Below, piece after piece: positions 1 to 8,354 of a stretch of 64,000 bases of DNA. The stretch comes from Dyella_B sp036746095 (GTDB lineage: Bacteria > Pseudomonadota > Gammaproteobacteria > Xanthomonadales > Rhodanobacteraceae): the NCBI RefSeq assembly GCF_036746095.1, contig NZ_DAIOEU010000003.1:1-64000 (forward strand). Direction: 5' to 3'. Both the position numbers and the translations under genes were made by a program. The notes beneath the pieces were generated by a model that was not told the origin of the DNA, did no database searches, and was given only the letters and a program-made list of their open reading frames with translations. The first letter of the stretch is position 1, and each line of letters begins with the position of its first letter.

Positions 1-55
1 AGGACATCACCCTTTCACGGTGGCGACCGGGGTTCGAATCCCCGTGGGGACGCCA
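1..55 (+). tRNA. tRNA-Glu (TTC), 3' part
   Basis: The window begins inside this tRNA. The anticodon arm with loop bases around TTC, the T arm (GGTTCGAATCC) and an acceptor end finishing in encoded CCA are all visible. The 5' acceptor strand and most of the D arm lie before base 1. It forms a tRNA cluster with tRNA-Asp 60 bases downstream. Confidence 0.93.
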
Positions 56-115
56 TTTCACCCAAACGCTGGGCGGAATGGAAAAGGATTTAGTGAGTTG
101 GTTGCTGTACAACGT

Positions 116-192
116 GGAGCGGTAGTTCAGTCGGTTAGAATGCTGGCCTGTCACGCCGGAGGTCGCGGGTTCGAGTCCCGTCCGCTCCGCCA
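116..192 (+). tRNA. tRNA-Asp (GTC)
   Basis: A complete cloverleaf of 77 nt: the acceptor GGAGCGG pairs with CCGCTCC, the anticodon GTC is at 150-152, the T arm is GGTTCGAGTCC and CCA is encoded. An identical copy lies on the other strand at 12803-12879. It is probably co-transcribed with the tRNA-Glu before it. Confidence 0.97.
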
Positions 193-201
193 CTTCCAAG
201 A

Positions 202-224
202 AGCCCGCGCGATGCGGGTTTTTT
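202..224 (+). terminator. Rho-independent terminator after tRNA-Asp
   Basis: A CCCGC/GCGGG stem with a five-base loop is followed by a run of six T. It sits ten bases after the tRNA-Asp CCA and closes the tRNA-Glu/tRNA-Asp transcript. Confidence 0.8.
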
Positions 225-271
225 GTTGCCTACAGCATAGTGATGTTGGGATTCACCCTCGCCCGCCCTAC

Positions 272-730
272 CTAGGCGCGCTCCAGCGTTCCCGCCGAGT
301 GGCCCTGCTCCGCCAGGTACTCAAGCCAGCGCGTGAGAAAAGTGTTCATCTGCAAGCGGTGCTGGAATACCGAATGCGCCGGCGGAAATGGACCCAGCAC
401 TTGCCACAAGTGGCGACCGGGATGGCAGTGCAAGGCTTCGGCGACGTGCGCATCGCTGTACATGCGCAACTGTGCCGATGGCGAACGGCGGCCGGTCTGC
501 GTGTCGACAAACCCGTAGGTGAGTTCGAGTTCCAGCGTGTACGGATGGCGCTCCTGCAACACCAAATGCACCGGCAGGCCGTCATCGACATCCGAGACGT
601 AATCACCCAGGTCCAGCTGCTGGGGCGCGAACAGGCGCGTCAGCCGATGATAATTTTCGGCATAGAGCCCCATCAGGAACTCGAAGCGTCCTGGCAGCAA
701 GGCGGAGCGGCGGTCAAGTACGGCACTCAT
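272..730 (-). CDS. DUF1249 family protein (YqiB-like)
   Basis: A 152-aa soluble protein recognised as DUF1249/YqiB-like from the segment LMGLYAENYHRL near residues 20-31 and the later LELTYG and LRMYSDA motifs. The molecular role of this family is not established. It starts 19 bases after the ppsR stop on the same strand, so the two are probably one transcript. No signal peptide or membrane segment is seen. The length matches the usual 140-150 aa. Confidence 0.8.
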   Translation of the reverse strand: MSAVLDRRSALLPGRFEFLMGLYAENYHRLTRLFAPQQLDLGDYVSDVDDGLPVHLVLQERHPYTLELELTYGFVDTQTGRRSPSAQLRMYSDAHVAEALHCHPGRHLWQVLGPFPPAHSVFQHRLQMNTFLTRWLEYLAEQGHSAGTLERA

Positions 731-749
731 GAAGTTGGGGCGACCTCAG

Positions 750-1565
750 TTAGTACATGGCTTTTTCGATACCGAATTGATCGAGGATTTTGCTCGCAAT
801 CTCTTCGATAGAAACGTGCGTGGTGTTGAGATACGGAATACCCGCCTGGCGCATCAGCCGCTCAGCTTGCTCCAGCTCCCAGCGGCATTGCTTCAGCGTG
901 GCATACCGGCTGCCTGGGCGCCGCTCTTCGCGAATCTGCGCCAGGCGCTGCGCTTCAATGGTGAGGCCGAACAGGCGATGCTTATTGGTACGCAGGCGAC
1001 CCGGAAGTTCGAGCTTGTCCAGATCTTCCTCGGTCAGCGGGTAGTTGGCGGCGCAGACACCGTAATGCAAGGCCATGTACAGACATGTCGGCGTTTTGCC
1101 TGAGCGCGACACACCTACCAGGATCAGATCCGCCTGGGCGTAGTCCACCGCCATGCCATCGTCATGGCTCAAGGCGTAATTGGTGGCGTTGATGCGCGCC
1201 TCATATTTGGCGGAATCCACGAGGCCGTGCGAACGGTTGACCGCGCCCGAATGCCGGGTCCCCAGTTCATCCTCCAGCGGACCGATAAACGGCGCGAACA
1301 CATCCAGCATCAGCGCGCCGCTGGTCGCCACCACCTCGCATAGCGCGGGGTCGGCCATGGTGTTGACCACGATCGGCCGATGCCCGCTCTGCGCATACCG
1401 CGTCTTGATGCGCAGCGCGGCATTCTCCGCCTTCTGGGGGGTGTCGATGAACGGCAAGCGGTGCTTTTCGAACTGCACCCCCTCGAACTGGGCAAGAATG
1501 CTGTTTCCGATCGTCTCGGCCGTAATACCAGTGGAATCTGAGATGAAAAAAACCGAGCGTTGCAT
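750..1565 (-). CDS. ppsR: PEP synthase regulatory protein (pyruvate, water dikinase regulator)
   Basis: A 271-aa member of the DUF299 kinase/pyrophosphorylase family, which inactivates PEP synthase by ADP-dependent phosphorylation and reactivates it by Pi-dependent dephosphorylation. The start chosen is the ATG at 1565, giving the family N-terminus FFISDSTGITAE. An upstream in-frame extension to 1886 overlaps the divergent ppsA promoter region and is not supported. The nucleotide-binding loop GVSRSGKTP and the C-terminal YLNTTHVSIEEIA are present. It is divergent from ppsA, its substrate enzyme, across a 226-bp spacer, the usual arrangement. Confidence 0.95.
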   Translation of the reverse strand: MQRSVFFISDSTGITAETIGNSILAQFEGVQFEKHRLPFIDTPQKAENAALRIKTRYAQSGHRPIVVNTMADPALCEVVATSGALMLDVFAPFIGPLEDELGTRHSGAVNRSHGLVDSAKYEARINATNYALSHDDGMAVDYAQADLILVGVSRSGKTPTCLYMALHYGVCAANYPLTEEDLDKLELPGRLRTNKHRLFGLTIEAQRLAQIREERRPGSRYATLKQCRWELEQAERLMRQAGIPYLNTTHVSIEEIASKILDQFGIEKAMY

Positions 1566-1791
1566 GCGTTTTCCCTGGGCAGGATGAATCGCTGATTTGC
1601 ACCTTAACCCAAGCACGAAGCCTTGTCGTTGCTTGACTTTTATCTGACTGGTATGCAGGTGGCGCGCCCTGTGATCGCAATGGTCTTCTTGTGCCTCGCA
1701 CCATCGGCAGCGGACAATACCAGTCTTATGCGACCGGGTTTGTCCGGTACGACTGCCTGCTTTTTCCATTGAAGCTCTTGAGGAGATCCCC

Positions 1792-4167
1792 TTGAACGAT
1801 CTGGTGCTTTGGCTCGACCAACTGCGCATGACCGACCTTGGCAAGGTAGGCGGCAAGAACGCGTCGCTAGGCGAGATGATCGGCAACCTCGCTCAGCTGG
1901 GGGTATCGGTACCCGGCGGTTTCGCCACCACGGCGCAAGCCTTTCAGCAGTACCTCGAAAAGAGCGGCCTGTCCAAGCGGATCGCCGACCGGCTGGTCAC
2001 GCTGGACGTCGACGACGTAGACGCCCTGGTCGCCGGCGGCAAGGAAATCCGCGGCTGGATTGTCGACACCGCCCTGCCCGCTGACCTGGAACAGGCGATC
2101 CGGGACGCCTACGCCCAGCTATGCAAGGACGCGGGCGCCGACAACATCGCCGTGGCCGTGCGCTCTTCCGCCACCGCCGAAGACTTGCCGGACGCCTCCT
2201 TCGCCGGCCAGCAGGAAACTTTCCTCAACGTCGTCGGCGTCGAAGACGTGTTGCACAAGGTCAAGGAAGTTTTCGCCTCGCTCTATAACGACCGCGCCAT
2301 CGCCTATCGCGTGCACCAGGGCTTCAAGCACGAGGACGTGTTCCTCTCCGCCGGCGTGCAGCTGATGGTGCGCTCCGACGTGGGCGCCTCCGGCGTGCTG
2401 TTCACGCTCGACACTGAATCGGGTTTCCGCGACGTAGTGTTCGTCACCGGCAGCTATGGGCTGGGTGAAATGGTGGTGCAAGGCGCCGTCAATCCGGATG
2501 AGTTCTACGTGTTCAAGCCCACACTGAAGGCAGGCAAGCCGGCCGTGCTGCGCCGCAGTCTGGGCGCAAAACAGCAGCGCATGGTGTATTCGAACAAACC
2601 GGGCGAGCGCGTGCGCATCGAAGAAACACCGGCCGCCGACCGCAATCGTTTCTGCATCAGCGACGAAGACGTGCAGGAACTGGCCAAACAGTCGCTGGTG
2701 ATCGAACAGCATTACAAGCGCCCGATGGACATTGAATGGGCGAAGGACGGCAACACCGGCAAGCTGTACATCGTGCAGGCGCGGCCGGAAACGGTGAAGT
2801 CGCGCGCGCACGCCACCCAGCTTGAGCGCTTCCATCTCAACGAAAAGGGCAAGGTGCTGGCCGAAGGCCGCGCCATCGGCCAGAAGATTGGCAGCGGCAA
2901 GGCGCGCGTGATCCGCTCGCTTGCCGACATGAACAAGGTGCAGCCAGGCGACGTGCTGGTTGCCGACATGACCGACCCGGATTGGGAACCGGTGATGAAA
3001 CGCGCGTCGGCCATCGTCACCAATCGCGGCGGCCGCACCTGCCACGCCGCGATCATTGCGCGTGAACTGGGCGTACCTGCCGTCGTCGGCACGGGCCATG
3101 CACTCGATACGATTCCCGACGGCCACGACGTCACGGTTTCATGCTCCGAAGGCGATACCGGCCTGATCTACGAAGGCCAGCTCAAATTCGATCGCGTCAC
3201 GGCCGATCTCGGCGCCATGCCTGAAGCGCCGCTCAAGATCATGATGAACGTCGCCAACCCGGAGCGCGCGTTTGATTTCGGCATGTTGCCCAACGCGGGC
3301 ATCGGCCTGGCGCGCCTGGAAATGATCATCGCCAGCCATATCGGCGTGCATCCGAAGGCGCTGCTCGAATACAACAAGCAGGATCCCGAAACCAAGGCCA
3401 AGATCGATGCGCGCATTGCCGGCTACAAAGATCCGGTGAGCTTCTATGTCGATCGCCTTGCCGAAGGCATCGCCACCATTGCCGCATCGGTGTATCCCAA
3501 ACCGGTAATCGTGCGCCTCTCGGATTTCAAATCCAACGAATACGCCAACCTGCTCGGCGGCCAGCGCTACGAGCCTCACGAAGAAAACCCGATGATCGGC
3601 TACCGCGGCGCCAGCCGTTACGTCGACGCGGGCTTTGCCGAATCGTTCGGCCTGGAATGCAAAGCCGTCAAGCATGTGCGTGAAGTGATGGAACTCACCA
3701 ACGTTTGGGTGATGATTCCTTTCGTGCGCACGCTCGACGAAGGCCGCAAGGTGGTCGAGGTGCTGGCCAAAAACGGCCTCAAGCAAGGCGAGCATGAGCT
3801 CAAGGTCATCATGATGTGCGAGCTGCCTTCGAACGCCCTGCTCGCGGACGAATTCCTCGACATCTTCGACGGCTTCTCGATCGGCTCGAACGATCTCACC
3901 CAGCTCACTCTTGGATTGGATCGCGATTCCAGCGTGGTCGCCCACCTGTTCGACGAACGCGATCCGGCGGTGAAGAAGCTGCTGGCGATGGCGATCAAGA
4001 CCGCGCGTGCACGCGGCAAGTACGTCGGCATCTGCGGCCAAGGCCCGTCGGATCATCCGGACCTGGCCGAATGGCTGATGGACCAGGGCATCGAGTCCGT
4101 ATCGCTCAATCCCGACACCGTGGTGGATACCTGGTTGCGGCTGGCGAAAAAGAAGGCCGCGGCATAA
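1792..4167 (+). CDS. ppsA: Phosphoenolpyruvate synthase (pyruvate, water dikinase)
   Basis: A 791-aa cytoplasmic enzyme making PEP from pyruvate, ATP and water for gluconeogenesis. The order is an N-terminal ATP-grasp/PPDK domain (about 1-340), a swivelling phosphohistidine domain with GGRTCHAAIIARELG and catalytic His418, and a C-terminal PEP-binding barrel with GSNDLTQLTLGLDRD and GICGQGPSDHP. The length equals the E. coli enzyme. The start is a TTG at 1792 with a GAGGAG ribosome binding site about seven bases upstream; no ATG fits the family N-terminus. It is divergent from ppsR and followed by a strong terminator. Confidence 0.97.
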   Translation: MNDLVLWLDQLRMTDLGKVGGKNASLGEMIGNLAQLGVSVPGGFATTAQAFQQYLEKSGLSKRIADRLVTLDVDDVDALVAGGKEIRGWIVDTALPADLEQAIRDAYAQLCKDAGADNIAVAVRSSATAEDLPDASFAGQQETFLNVVGVEDVLHKVKEVFASLYNDRAIAYRVHQGFKHEDVFLSAGVQLMVRSDVGASGVLFTLDTESGFRDVVFVTGSYGLGEMVVQGAVNPDEFYVFKPTLKAGKPAVLRRSLGAKQQRMVYSNKPGERVRIEETPAADRNRFCISDEDVQELAKQSLVIEQHYKRPMDIEWAKDGNTGKLYIVQARPETVKSRAHATQLERFHLNEKGKVLAEGRAIGQKIGSGKARVIRSLADMNKVQPGDVLVADMTDPDWEPVMKRASAIVTNRGGRTCHAAIIARELGVPAVVGTGHALDTIPDGHDVTVSCSEGDTGLIYEGQLKFDRVTADLGAMPEAPLKIMMNVANPERAFDFGMLPNAGIGLARLEMIIASHIGVHPKALLEYNKQDPETKAKIDARIAGYKDPVSFYVDRLAEGIATIAASVYPKPVIVRLSDFKSNEYANLLGGQRYEPHEENPMIGYRGASRYVDAGFAESFGLECKAVKHVREVMELTNVWVMIPFVRTLDEGRKVVEVLAKNGLKQGEHELKVIMMCELPSNALLADEFLDIFDGFSIGSNDLTQLTLGLDRDSSVVAHLFDERDPAVKKLLAMAIKTARARGKYVGICGQGPSDHPDLAEWLMDQGIESVSLNPDTVVDTWLRLAKKKAAA

Positions 4168-4174
4168 CCAGGCA

Positions 4175-4204
4175 AAGGGGGCGATGCGATATCGCCCCCC
4201 TTTA
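4175..4204 (+). terminator. Rho-independent terminator after ppsA
   Basis: The stem AGGGGGCGAT pairs with its complement around a short GCGAT loop and is followed by TTT. It lies eight bases after the ppsA stop and separates ppsA from the signal peptidase gene. Confidence 0.75.
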
Positions 4205-4288
4205 TGCTGGTTGAAGAGCGGAAACTCCAACGGCGAAGCTGGTGTCCATCCTGCTGGTGTGTCATTCCGGCCAACCAAGGGGTATTTC

Positions 4289-4984
4289 ATGCGCCAGGTC
4301 TTGTCCTTCCTTTCCAGGAACAAAGGCTTCTTCGTCTTCATGCTCGGCATGCTGCTGTTCCGCAGCGCGCTCGCCGACTGGAACGATGTGCCGACCGGCT
4401 CGATGCAACCCACCATCCAGGTCGGCGATCGCATCCTGGTCGATAAGGCGGCTTACGACCTTCGCGTACCGTTTACCCACCTTTCGCTGATTCATCTGGC
4501 CGATCCCCAGCGCGGCGACATCGTCGTACTCGATTCACACGCGGCTGACGAAAAGCTGGTGAAACGCGTGGTTGGCGTTCCCGGCGACATCATCGCGATG
4601 CGCAATAACGTCCTCTACGTGAATGGCAATGCCGCACGCTATTCACCGGCGACCGTCACCGGCATCCATGACGACCTTGAGGACCCGGGCCGCTACGAAG
4701 TGGAGCGAGTGGGCGATATGCAGCACCTTATCCGGCTTTCGCTCTATCGGCCCAGCGAAGCGCGCGACTTCGGGCCCGTCACCGTGCCCGCCGGCCAGTA
4801 TCTGCTGCTTGGTGACAATCGCGATAACAGCATGGACTCGCGCTACTTGGGATTCTTCCCGCGCAACGAAATCGTCGGCCGCTCCCGCTACGTGGCGCTG
4901 TCGTTGGATCCGGATCACTACTACCTCCCCCGCGCACGGCGGCTGGGAGCCCGGCTGGATGGGACGGCAGCCGCTGCCCGGTGA
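4289..4984 (+). CDS. lepB: Signal peptidase I, short form
   Basis: A 231-aa S26 signal peptidase. One N-terminal membrane segment (about residues 12-30) is followed by the catalytic box PTGSMQPT with Ser38, the box KRVVGVPGD with Lys92, and the GDNRDNSMDSRYLGF box. The start at 4289 has an AAGGGG site eight bases upstream; the longer in-frame ORF begins inside the ppsA terminator. It lacks the second N-terminal membrane segment and large inserted domain of the gammaproteobacterial LepB next to lepA/rnc, so it is probably a second, accessory enzyme. It is expected to be inner-membrane with a periplasmic active site. Confidence 0.88.
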   Translation: MRQVLSFLSRNKGFFVFMLGMLLFRSALADWNDVPTGSMQPTIQVGDRILVDKAAYDLRVPFTHLSLIHLADPQRGDIVVLDSHAADEKLVKRVVGVPGDIIAMRNNVLYVNGNAARYSPATVTGIHDDLEDPGRYEVERVGDMQHLIRLSLYRPSEARDFGPVTVPAGQYLLLGDNRDNSMDSRYLGFFPRNEIVGRSRYVALSLDPDHYYLPRARRLGARLDGTAAAAR

Positions 4985-5059
4985 CTTGGTCCCGGCAGTT
5001 GTCACCGCGACGAGCAACACGTATCATATCCGGCTCGCGCGACCAGCAACGCACCCTTT

Positions 5060-5203
<144 letters not shown>

Positions 5204-5476
5204 CCCGATGAGAACCCATCGGTTCGACAAATTTGTTGGGAACAAATTTGGGCAGCCGGAGGCTGGCCCTCCGCGCTTTGCGCGAAGGGTTCGGCCCATG
5301 GATGAGCCGAACAATCCCACCCTCTGCGCCAGCAACGCAAACGCTCTACGTTTGCGTTGCTTACAACTGCAATGGCATCCCAGCTATTCAATAGCTGAGG
5401 CATTGAGAACATCTCTGCCTTTTTGCGCCACGCCTCCATATCCGGCATGCTTCGCGCATCCACTCGGCGGACGCCC
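5204..5476. other. Gene-free spacer rich in hairpins between tRNA-Ser and the PP2C gene
   Basis: No convincing gene is seen. It contains a perfect 10-bp inverted repeat at 5228-5250 (CAAATTTGTT, loop GGG), a GTTCGGC/GCCGAAC pair around 5290-5312, and a third tRNA-Ser 3'-like piece (ATCCCACCCTCTGCGCCAGC) at about 5314-5333. A hairpin GCAACGCAAACG/CGTTTGCGTTGC follows at about 5333-5362. The six-frame ORFs here are artefacts of this structure. The PP2C promoter probably lies in its right part. Confidence 0.6.
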
Positions 5477-6178
5477 ATGATCGAATTCGGACACGGAACC
5501 CATGTCGGTCTGCGCCGCGCGCGCAACGAAGACACCTACTATGCCGACGCGTCGCTTGGCCTGTTCCTGGTCGCGGACGGCATGGGCGGGCATCAGCATG
5601 GCGAGGTGGCCTCGGCCATGGCGCGCGATGCCATTGTGAGCTCGGTGCGCAAGGGAAAGTCATTGGCCGAAGCCGTGCATGGCGCGGCGGCACGATTGCT
5701 GGAGCACGCACAGCGCTACGACGATGCGCTGCCAATGGGCACCACGGTGGCCGCCATCCGCTTTACAGAGCAAGATTATGAAGTGGTCTGGGTGGGCGAT
5801 AGCCGCATCTATCAATGGAAAAACGGTTTACGCCAGATCAGCCACGATCACTCGCTCGTGCAACGGCTGGTAGAAGCTGGCGCCATCGACGAAGTACAAG
5901 CCAAACGCCATCCCCAACGCAACATCCTTACGCAAGCCCTGGGCATTACGGCCCTGGAGCAATTGCACATCAGCATGGCGAAGGGAAAGCTCGAACCTGG
6001 CATGAGCTTTCTAGCCTGCAGTGATGGCCTGACGGAAGAAGTGAGCGACAGGCGCATTGCGGAAATCATCGGCCGGCGTGATCTGGCCGCGCAGGAATGT
6101 CTCGATCATTTGCTGCTCGCCGCACTCGAGGGTGGCGGCAGCGACAACATCACGGCAATCCTGGCGCGGATTCACTAA
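5477..6178 (+). CDS. PP2C-type Ser/Thr protein phosphatase
   Basis: A 233-aa single-domain PPM phosphatase of the Stp1/PrpC type. The metal-binding motifs are present in order: RRARNEDTYY near residue 13, VADGMGGHQHGE near residue 35, GDSRIYQW near residue 100, SDGLTEEV near residue 178 and GGSDNITAIL at the C-terminus. The start at 5477 gives the family N-terminus; an upstream ATG in frame at 5423 would add 18 unrelated residues. It should act in the cytoplasm and dephosphorylate Ser/Thr proteins. No partner kinase gene is adjacent, so the substrate is unknown. Confidence 0.88.
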   Translation: MIEFGHGTHVGLRRARNEDTYYADASLGLFLVADGMGGHQHGEVASAMARDAIVSSVRKGKSLAEAVHGAAARLLEHAQRYDDALPMGTTVAAIRFTEQDYEVVWVGDSRIYQWKNGLRQISHDHSLVQRLVEAGAIDEVQAKRHPQRNILTQALGITALEQLHISMAKGKLEPGMSFLACSDGLTEEVSDRRIAEIIGRRDLAAQECLDHLLLAALEGGGSDNITAILARIH

Positions 6179-6204
6179 GCTCGAACGAGCCGTTGCGGAC
6201 GATC

Positions 6205-6222
6205 AAGGCAACACTGATTAAG
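6205..6222. repeat. Solo copy of the terminal repeat of the 10427-10721 element
   Basis: AAGGCAACACTGATTAAG is identical over 18 bases to the outer part of the terminal inverted repeats at 10427-10457 and 10691-10721, then diverges. It overlaps the stop codon of dnaQ. It may be a relic of an excised or decayed element. Confidence 0.7.
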
Positions 6223-6937
6223 CCTCCGCTTCCTGCTTGCGCCATATCGATTGCCCCCCTGCACTCTTGTCCAGCATATCCAGGCGCTGCAAATGCGCGC
6301 TGATTTCGTCTTCGCTGGCGCACAACACTCGCGGCCGGCGCGCCAACACCAAGGGCGTAACGATGCTGTGCACGCCTGTGGTTTCCGCGCCACCTTCAAA
6401 GCCGAGGTCCAGCACCACCTGGCCTGACGTCATCGCAAGATAGACGTCCGCCAGCAGCTGCGCGTCGATCAAGCCACCGTGCAGATCACGCGCGGAGTTG
6501 TCGACGCCCAGGCGTTTGCACAACGCATCCAGGCTGTTGCGCTGACCGGGATAGCGTTCCCGCGCCATCAGCAACGTATCGAGCACGTTGCAGCGATCGG
6601 CAATGGCGCCGTAGTGCGCACCTGCGCGTGCCAGTTCGGCATTGAGGAAGCCGACGTCGAACGCCGCGTTGTGGATGATCAATTCGGCGCCGTCGATGAA
6701 GGCCAGAAACTCATCCACGATTTCGTGGAAACGCGGCTTGTCGAGCAGGAATTCATCGGCGATACCGGTGACTTCGCGAGCGCCTTCGTCGATGGCGCGA
6801 TCGGGATTGAGATAGGTCTGGTAGTGCCGGCCGGTGAGTCGGCGCTCCACCATTTCCACACAGGCGATTTCGATCAAACGATGCCCCTGGCGGACTTCAA
6901 GGCCAGTGGTTTCCGTATCGAGAATGATCTGTCTCAT
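6218..6937 (-). CDS. dnaQ: DNA polymerase III epsilon subunit (3'-5' proofreading exonuclease)
   Basis: A 239-aa DEDDh exonuclease. Motif ExoI is DTETTG at residues 7-12, ExoII is HNAAFDVGFLN, and ExoIII is HGGLIDAQLLADVY with its His and Asp. It proofreads within the Pol III core, with the C-terminal tail binding the alpha subunit. Its start overlaps the rnhA stop by four bases (ATGA), so translation is coupled; in E. coli the two genes are adjacent but divergent. The stop codon lies inside an 18-base mobile-element repeat, so the last residues may differ from relatives. Confidence 0.96.
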   Translation of the reverse strand: MRQIILDTETTGLEVRQGHRLIEIACVEMVERRLTGRHYQTYLNPDRAIDEGAREVTGIADEFLLDKPRFHEIVDEFLAFIDGAELIIHNAAFDVGFLNAELARAGAHYGAIADRCNVLDTLLMARERYPGQRNSLDALCKRLGVDNSARDLHGGLIDAQLLADVYLAMTSGQVVLDLGFEGGAETTGVHSIVTPLVLARRPRVLCASEDEISAHLQRLDMLDKSAGGQSIWRKQEAEA

Positions 6938-7377
6938 GCCGTTTTCCGAAATAGTTCTGCTTGCTGCCGCGCGGCCTGATCCACGCGCTCGTTTTCGTCG
7001 TGGCCGCTATGGCCACGCACCCATTCCCAGCGAATCTTGTGCGGGGCTGCAGCGGCCGAAAGCCGTTGCCAGAGATCCTGGTTTTTCACCGGCTTCTTGT
7101 CGGCCGTGCGCCAACCGTTGCTGATCCAGCGCGGCACCCATTCCTCGATACCTTGCATCACGTAGCGGGAGTCCGTCGTCAGCACCACTTGGCAAGGACG
7201 CTTGAGCGCTTCGAGCGCTTGAATGGCCGCCAGCAACTCCATGCGGTTATTGGTGGTTTGCGCTTCGCCACCGCTGAGCAAACGCTCGGTACCTTTGGCT
7301 CTCAACAGAGCCGCCCACCCTCCCGGGCCGGGATTGCCGAGGCACGCGCCATCGGTAAACGCTTCCACTTCCGCCAC
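6934..7377 (-). CDS. rnhA: Ribonuclease HI
   Basis: A 147-aa RNase H that removes RNA from RNA-DNA hybrids. The first catalytic Asp is in FTDGACLGNPGPGGW, then comes TTNNRMELLAAI with the Glu, LTTDSRYVMQGI with the second Asp, and VRGHSGHDENERVD with the last His/Asp. The start chosen is the GTG at 7377 with a GGAGCG site, matching the family's short N-terminus. A TTG at 7422 overlaps the methyltransferase stop as TTGA and cannot be excluded. The order methyltransferase-rnhA-dnaQ beside gloB resembles the E. coli yafS/rnhA/dnaQ/gloB neighbourhood. Confidence 0.94.
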   Translation of the reverse strand: MAEVEAFTDGACLGNPGPGGWAALLRAKGTERLLSGGEAQTTNNRMELLAAIQALEALKRPCQVVLTTDSRYVMQGIEEWVPRWISNGWRTADKKPVKNQDLWQRLSAAAAPHKIRWEWVRGHSGHDENERVDQAARQQAELFRKTA

Positions 7378-7418
7378 TCGTTCCGCTCCGTTGTTTTCGT
7401 ATCGATAGTCGTGTTTGC

Positions 7419-8096
7419 TCAACTCACCGAGCTGCGCCGTGCGCCAGGCGCCAAGCCAGCTCGCACAGGAGCGGTAACGGGCTTGGGCCGCAGCCGCGTT
7501 GGCGCGCTGGCGGGCCCTCGTTTGCGCGCCACCAGCACATAGCCCCCACCCAGCCAGCCAGGTCCGCTGCCGCGAACAGCCGAGGCGAGCGGTAGCCATT
7601 GGCCTACGCGCTGTACCCGCTCAACCTGCACTTCGGCGCGCCGCAAGCGCGCAGCCAACTGCATGGGCGATCGGGCATGTGCAGTGCTGCCACGCGTCCG
7701 CCAAAGCCACCAAGGGGTCCACCCGCTCAAAGGGATCATGCCCGTAAGCACAAGCAGGCCGCCCGGCGCCAGCACGCGCACAATCTCATCCAGCGACAGC
7801 GGCGCCAGCTCCAATGCATGGCGCAGCAGGATCAGATCAAAGGCCCCGTCTGCGAACGGCAGCGGCTCATCGGCGCGAGCGCAGACATCACCCCGGAAAC
7901 GCTCGCCCGCCAGGCGAAGGGTGACCCACTGTCCCAGATATGGAGGGTTCGGCGGCCCATCACCTTCAGCGGCCGAGAGCAGCAGCGCGCGAGCGCCCGC
8001 GCAACGGCGAACGTCGGGCATATAGGCCACCGTTTCGTCAGCCATCAGACCACGCATGGGCGCACTTGCATAAATATCGTGGGCGCGCGGTGGCAT
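7419..8096 (-). CDS. SAM-dependent methyltransferase (YafS-like)
   Basis: A 225-aa class I methyltransferase with an acidic ADEPLPFADGAFDLILLRHALE segment (Methyltransf_11 type) followed by LDEIVRVLAPGGLLVLTGM. The position next to rnhA and dnaQ matches E. coli yafS. The substrate is unknown. The C-terminal 35 residues are basic, Ala/Pro-rich and probably disordered. The gene overlaps the possible TTG start of rnhA and is divergent from gloB across about 260 bases. Confidence 0.8.
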   Translation of the reverse strand: MPPRAHDIYASAPMRGLMADETVAYMPDVRRCAGARALLLSAAEGDGPPNPPYLGQWVTLRLAGERFRGDVCARADEPLPFADGAFDLILLRHALELAPLSLDEIVRVLAPGGLLVLTGMIPLSGWTPWWLWRTRGSTAHARSPMQLAARLRRAEVQVERVQRVGQWLPLASAVRGSGPGWLGGGYVLVARKRGPASAPTRLRPKPVTAPVRAGLAPGARRSSVS

Positions 8097-8354
8097 CTAC
8101 GGGAGGCCTGTCAGAAGCATAGGCAGAGTTTAGCGGCTGGCTTTACAAAGACGAACCATGGCCGAACCGCTTTCGCAGGATATTTCGATTAACACGTATC
8201 TAACGATCCTGGGAGCTCCGGGCTATATAGTCGGCGGTCTCGCGCATGCCAGGACGCCTGCGCCAGTCGATACGAAGGATGCACTGGCCTGATGCCCCTG
8301 GACGGACCTGATGTCCACACGGCAAGGGCCAGCGCAACAGAGCGGAGAACGCCC

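Noticed and set aside
2119..3126. Long minus-strand ORF opposite ppsA (335 codons)
   Set aside because: His/Ala/Arg-rich shadow of a high-GC gene with no domain; the same applies to 3139-4434 and 18589-19899.
8158..8292. 44-codon plus-strand ORF (MAEPLSQDISINTYLTIL...) upstream of gloB
   Set aside because: No good ribosome binding site and no recognised family. Its TGATG overlap with the 8292 ATG is suggestive, but gloB homology supports the TTG start at 8355.
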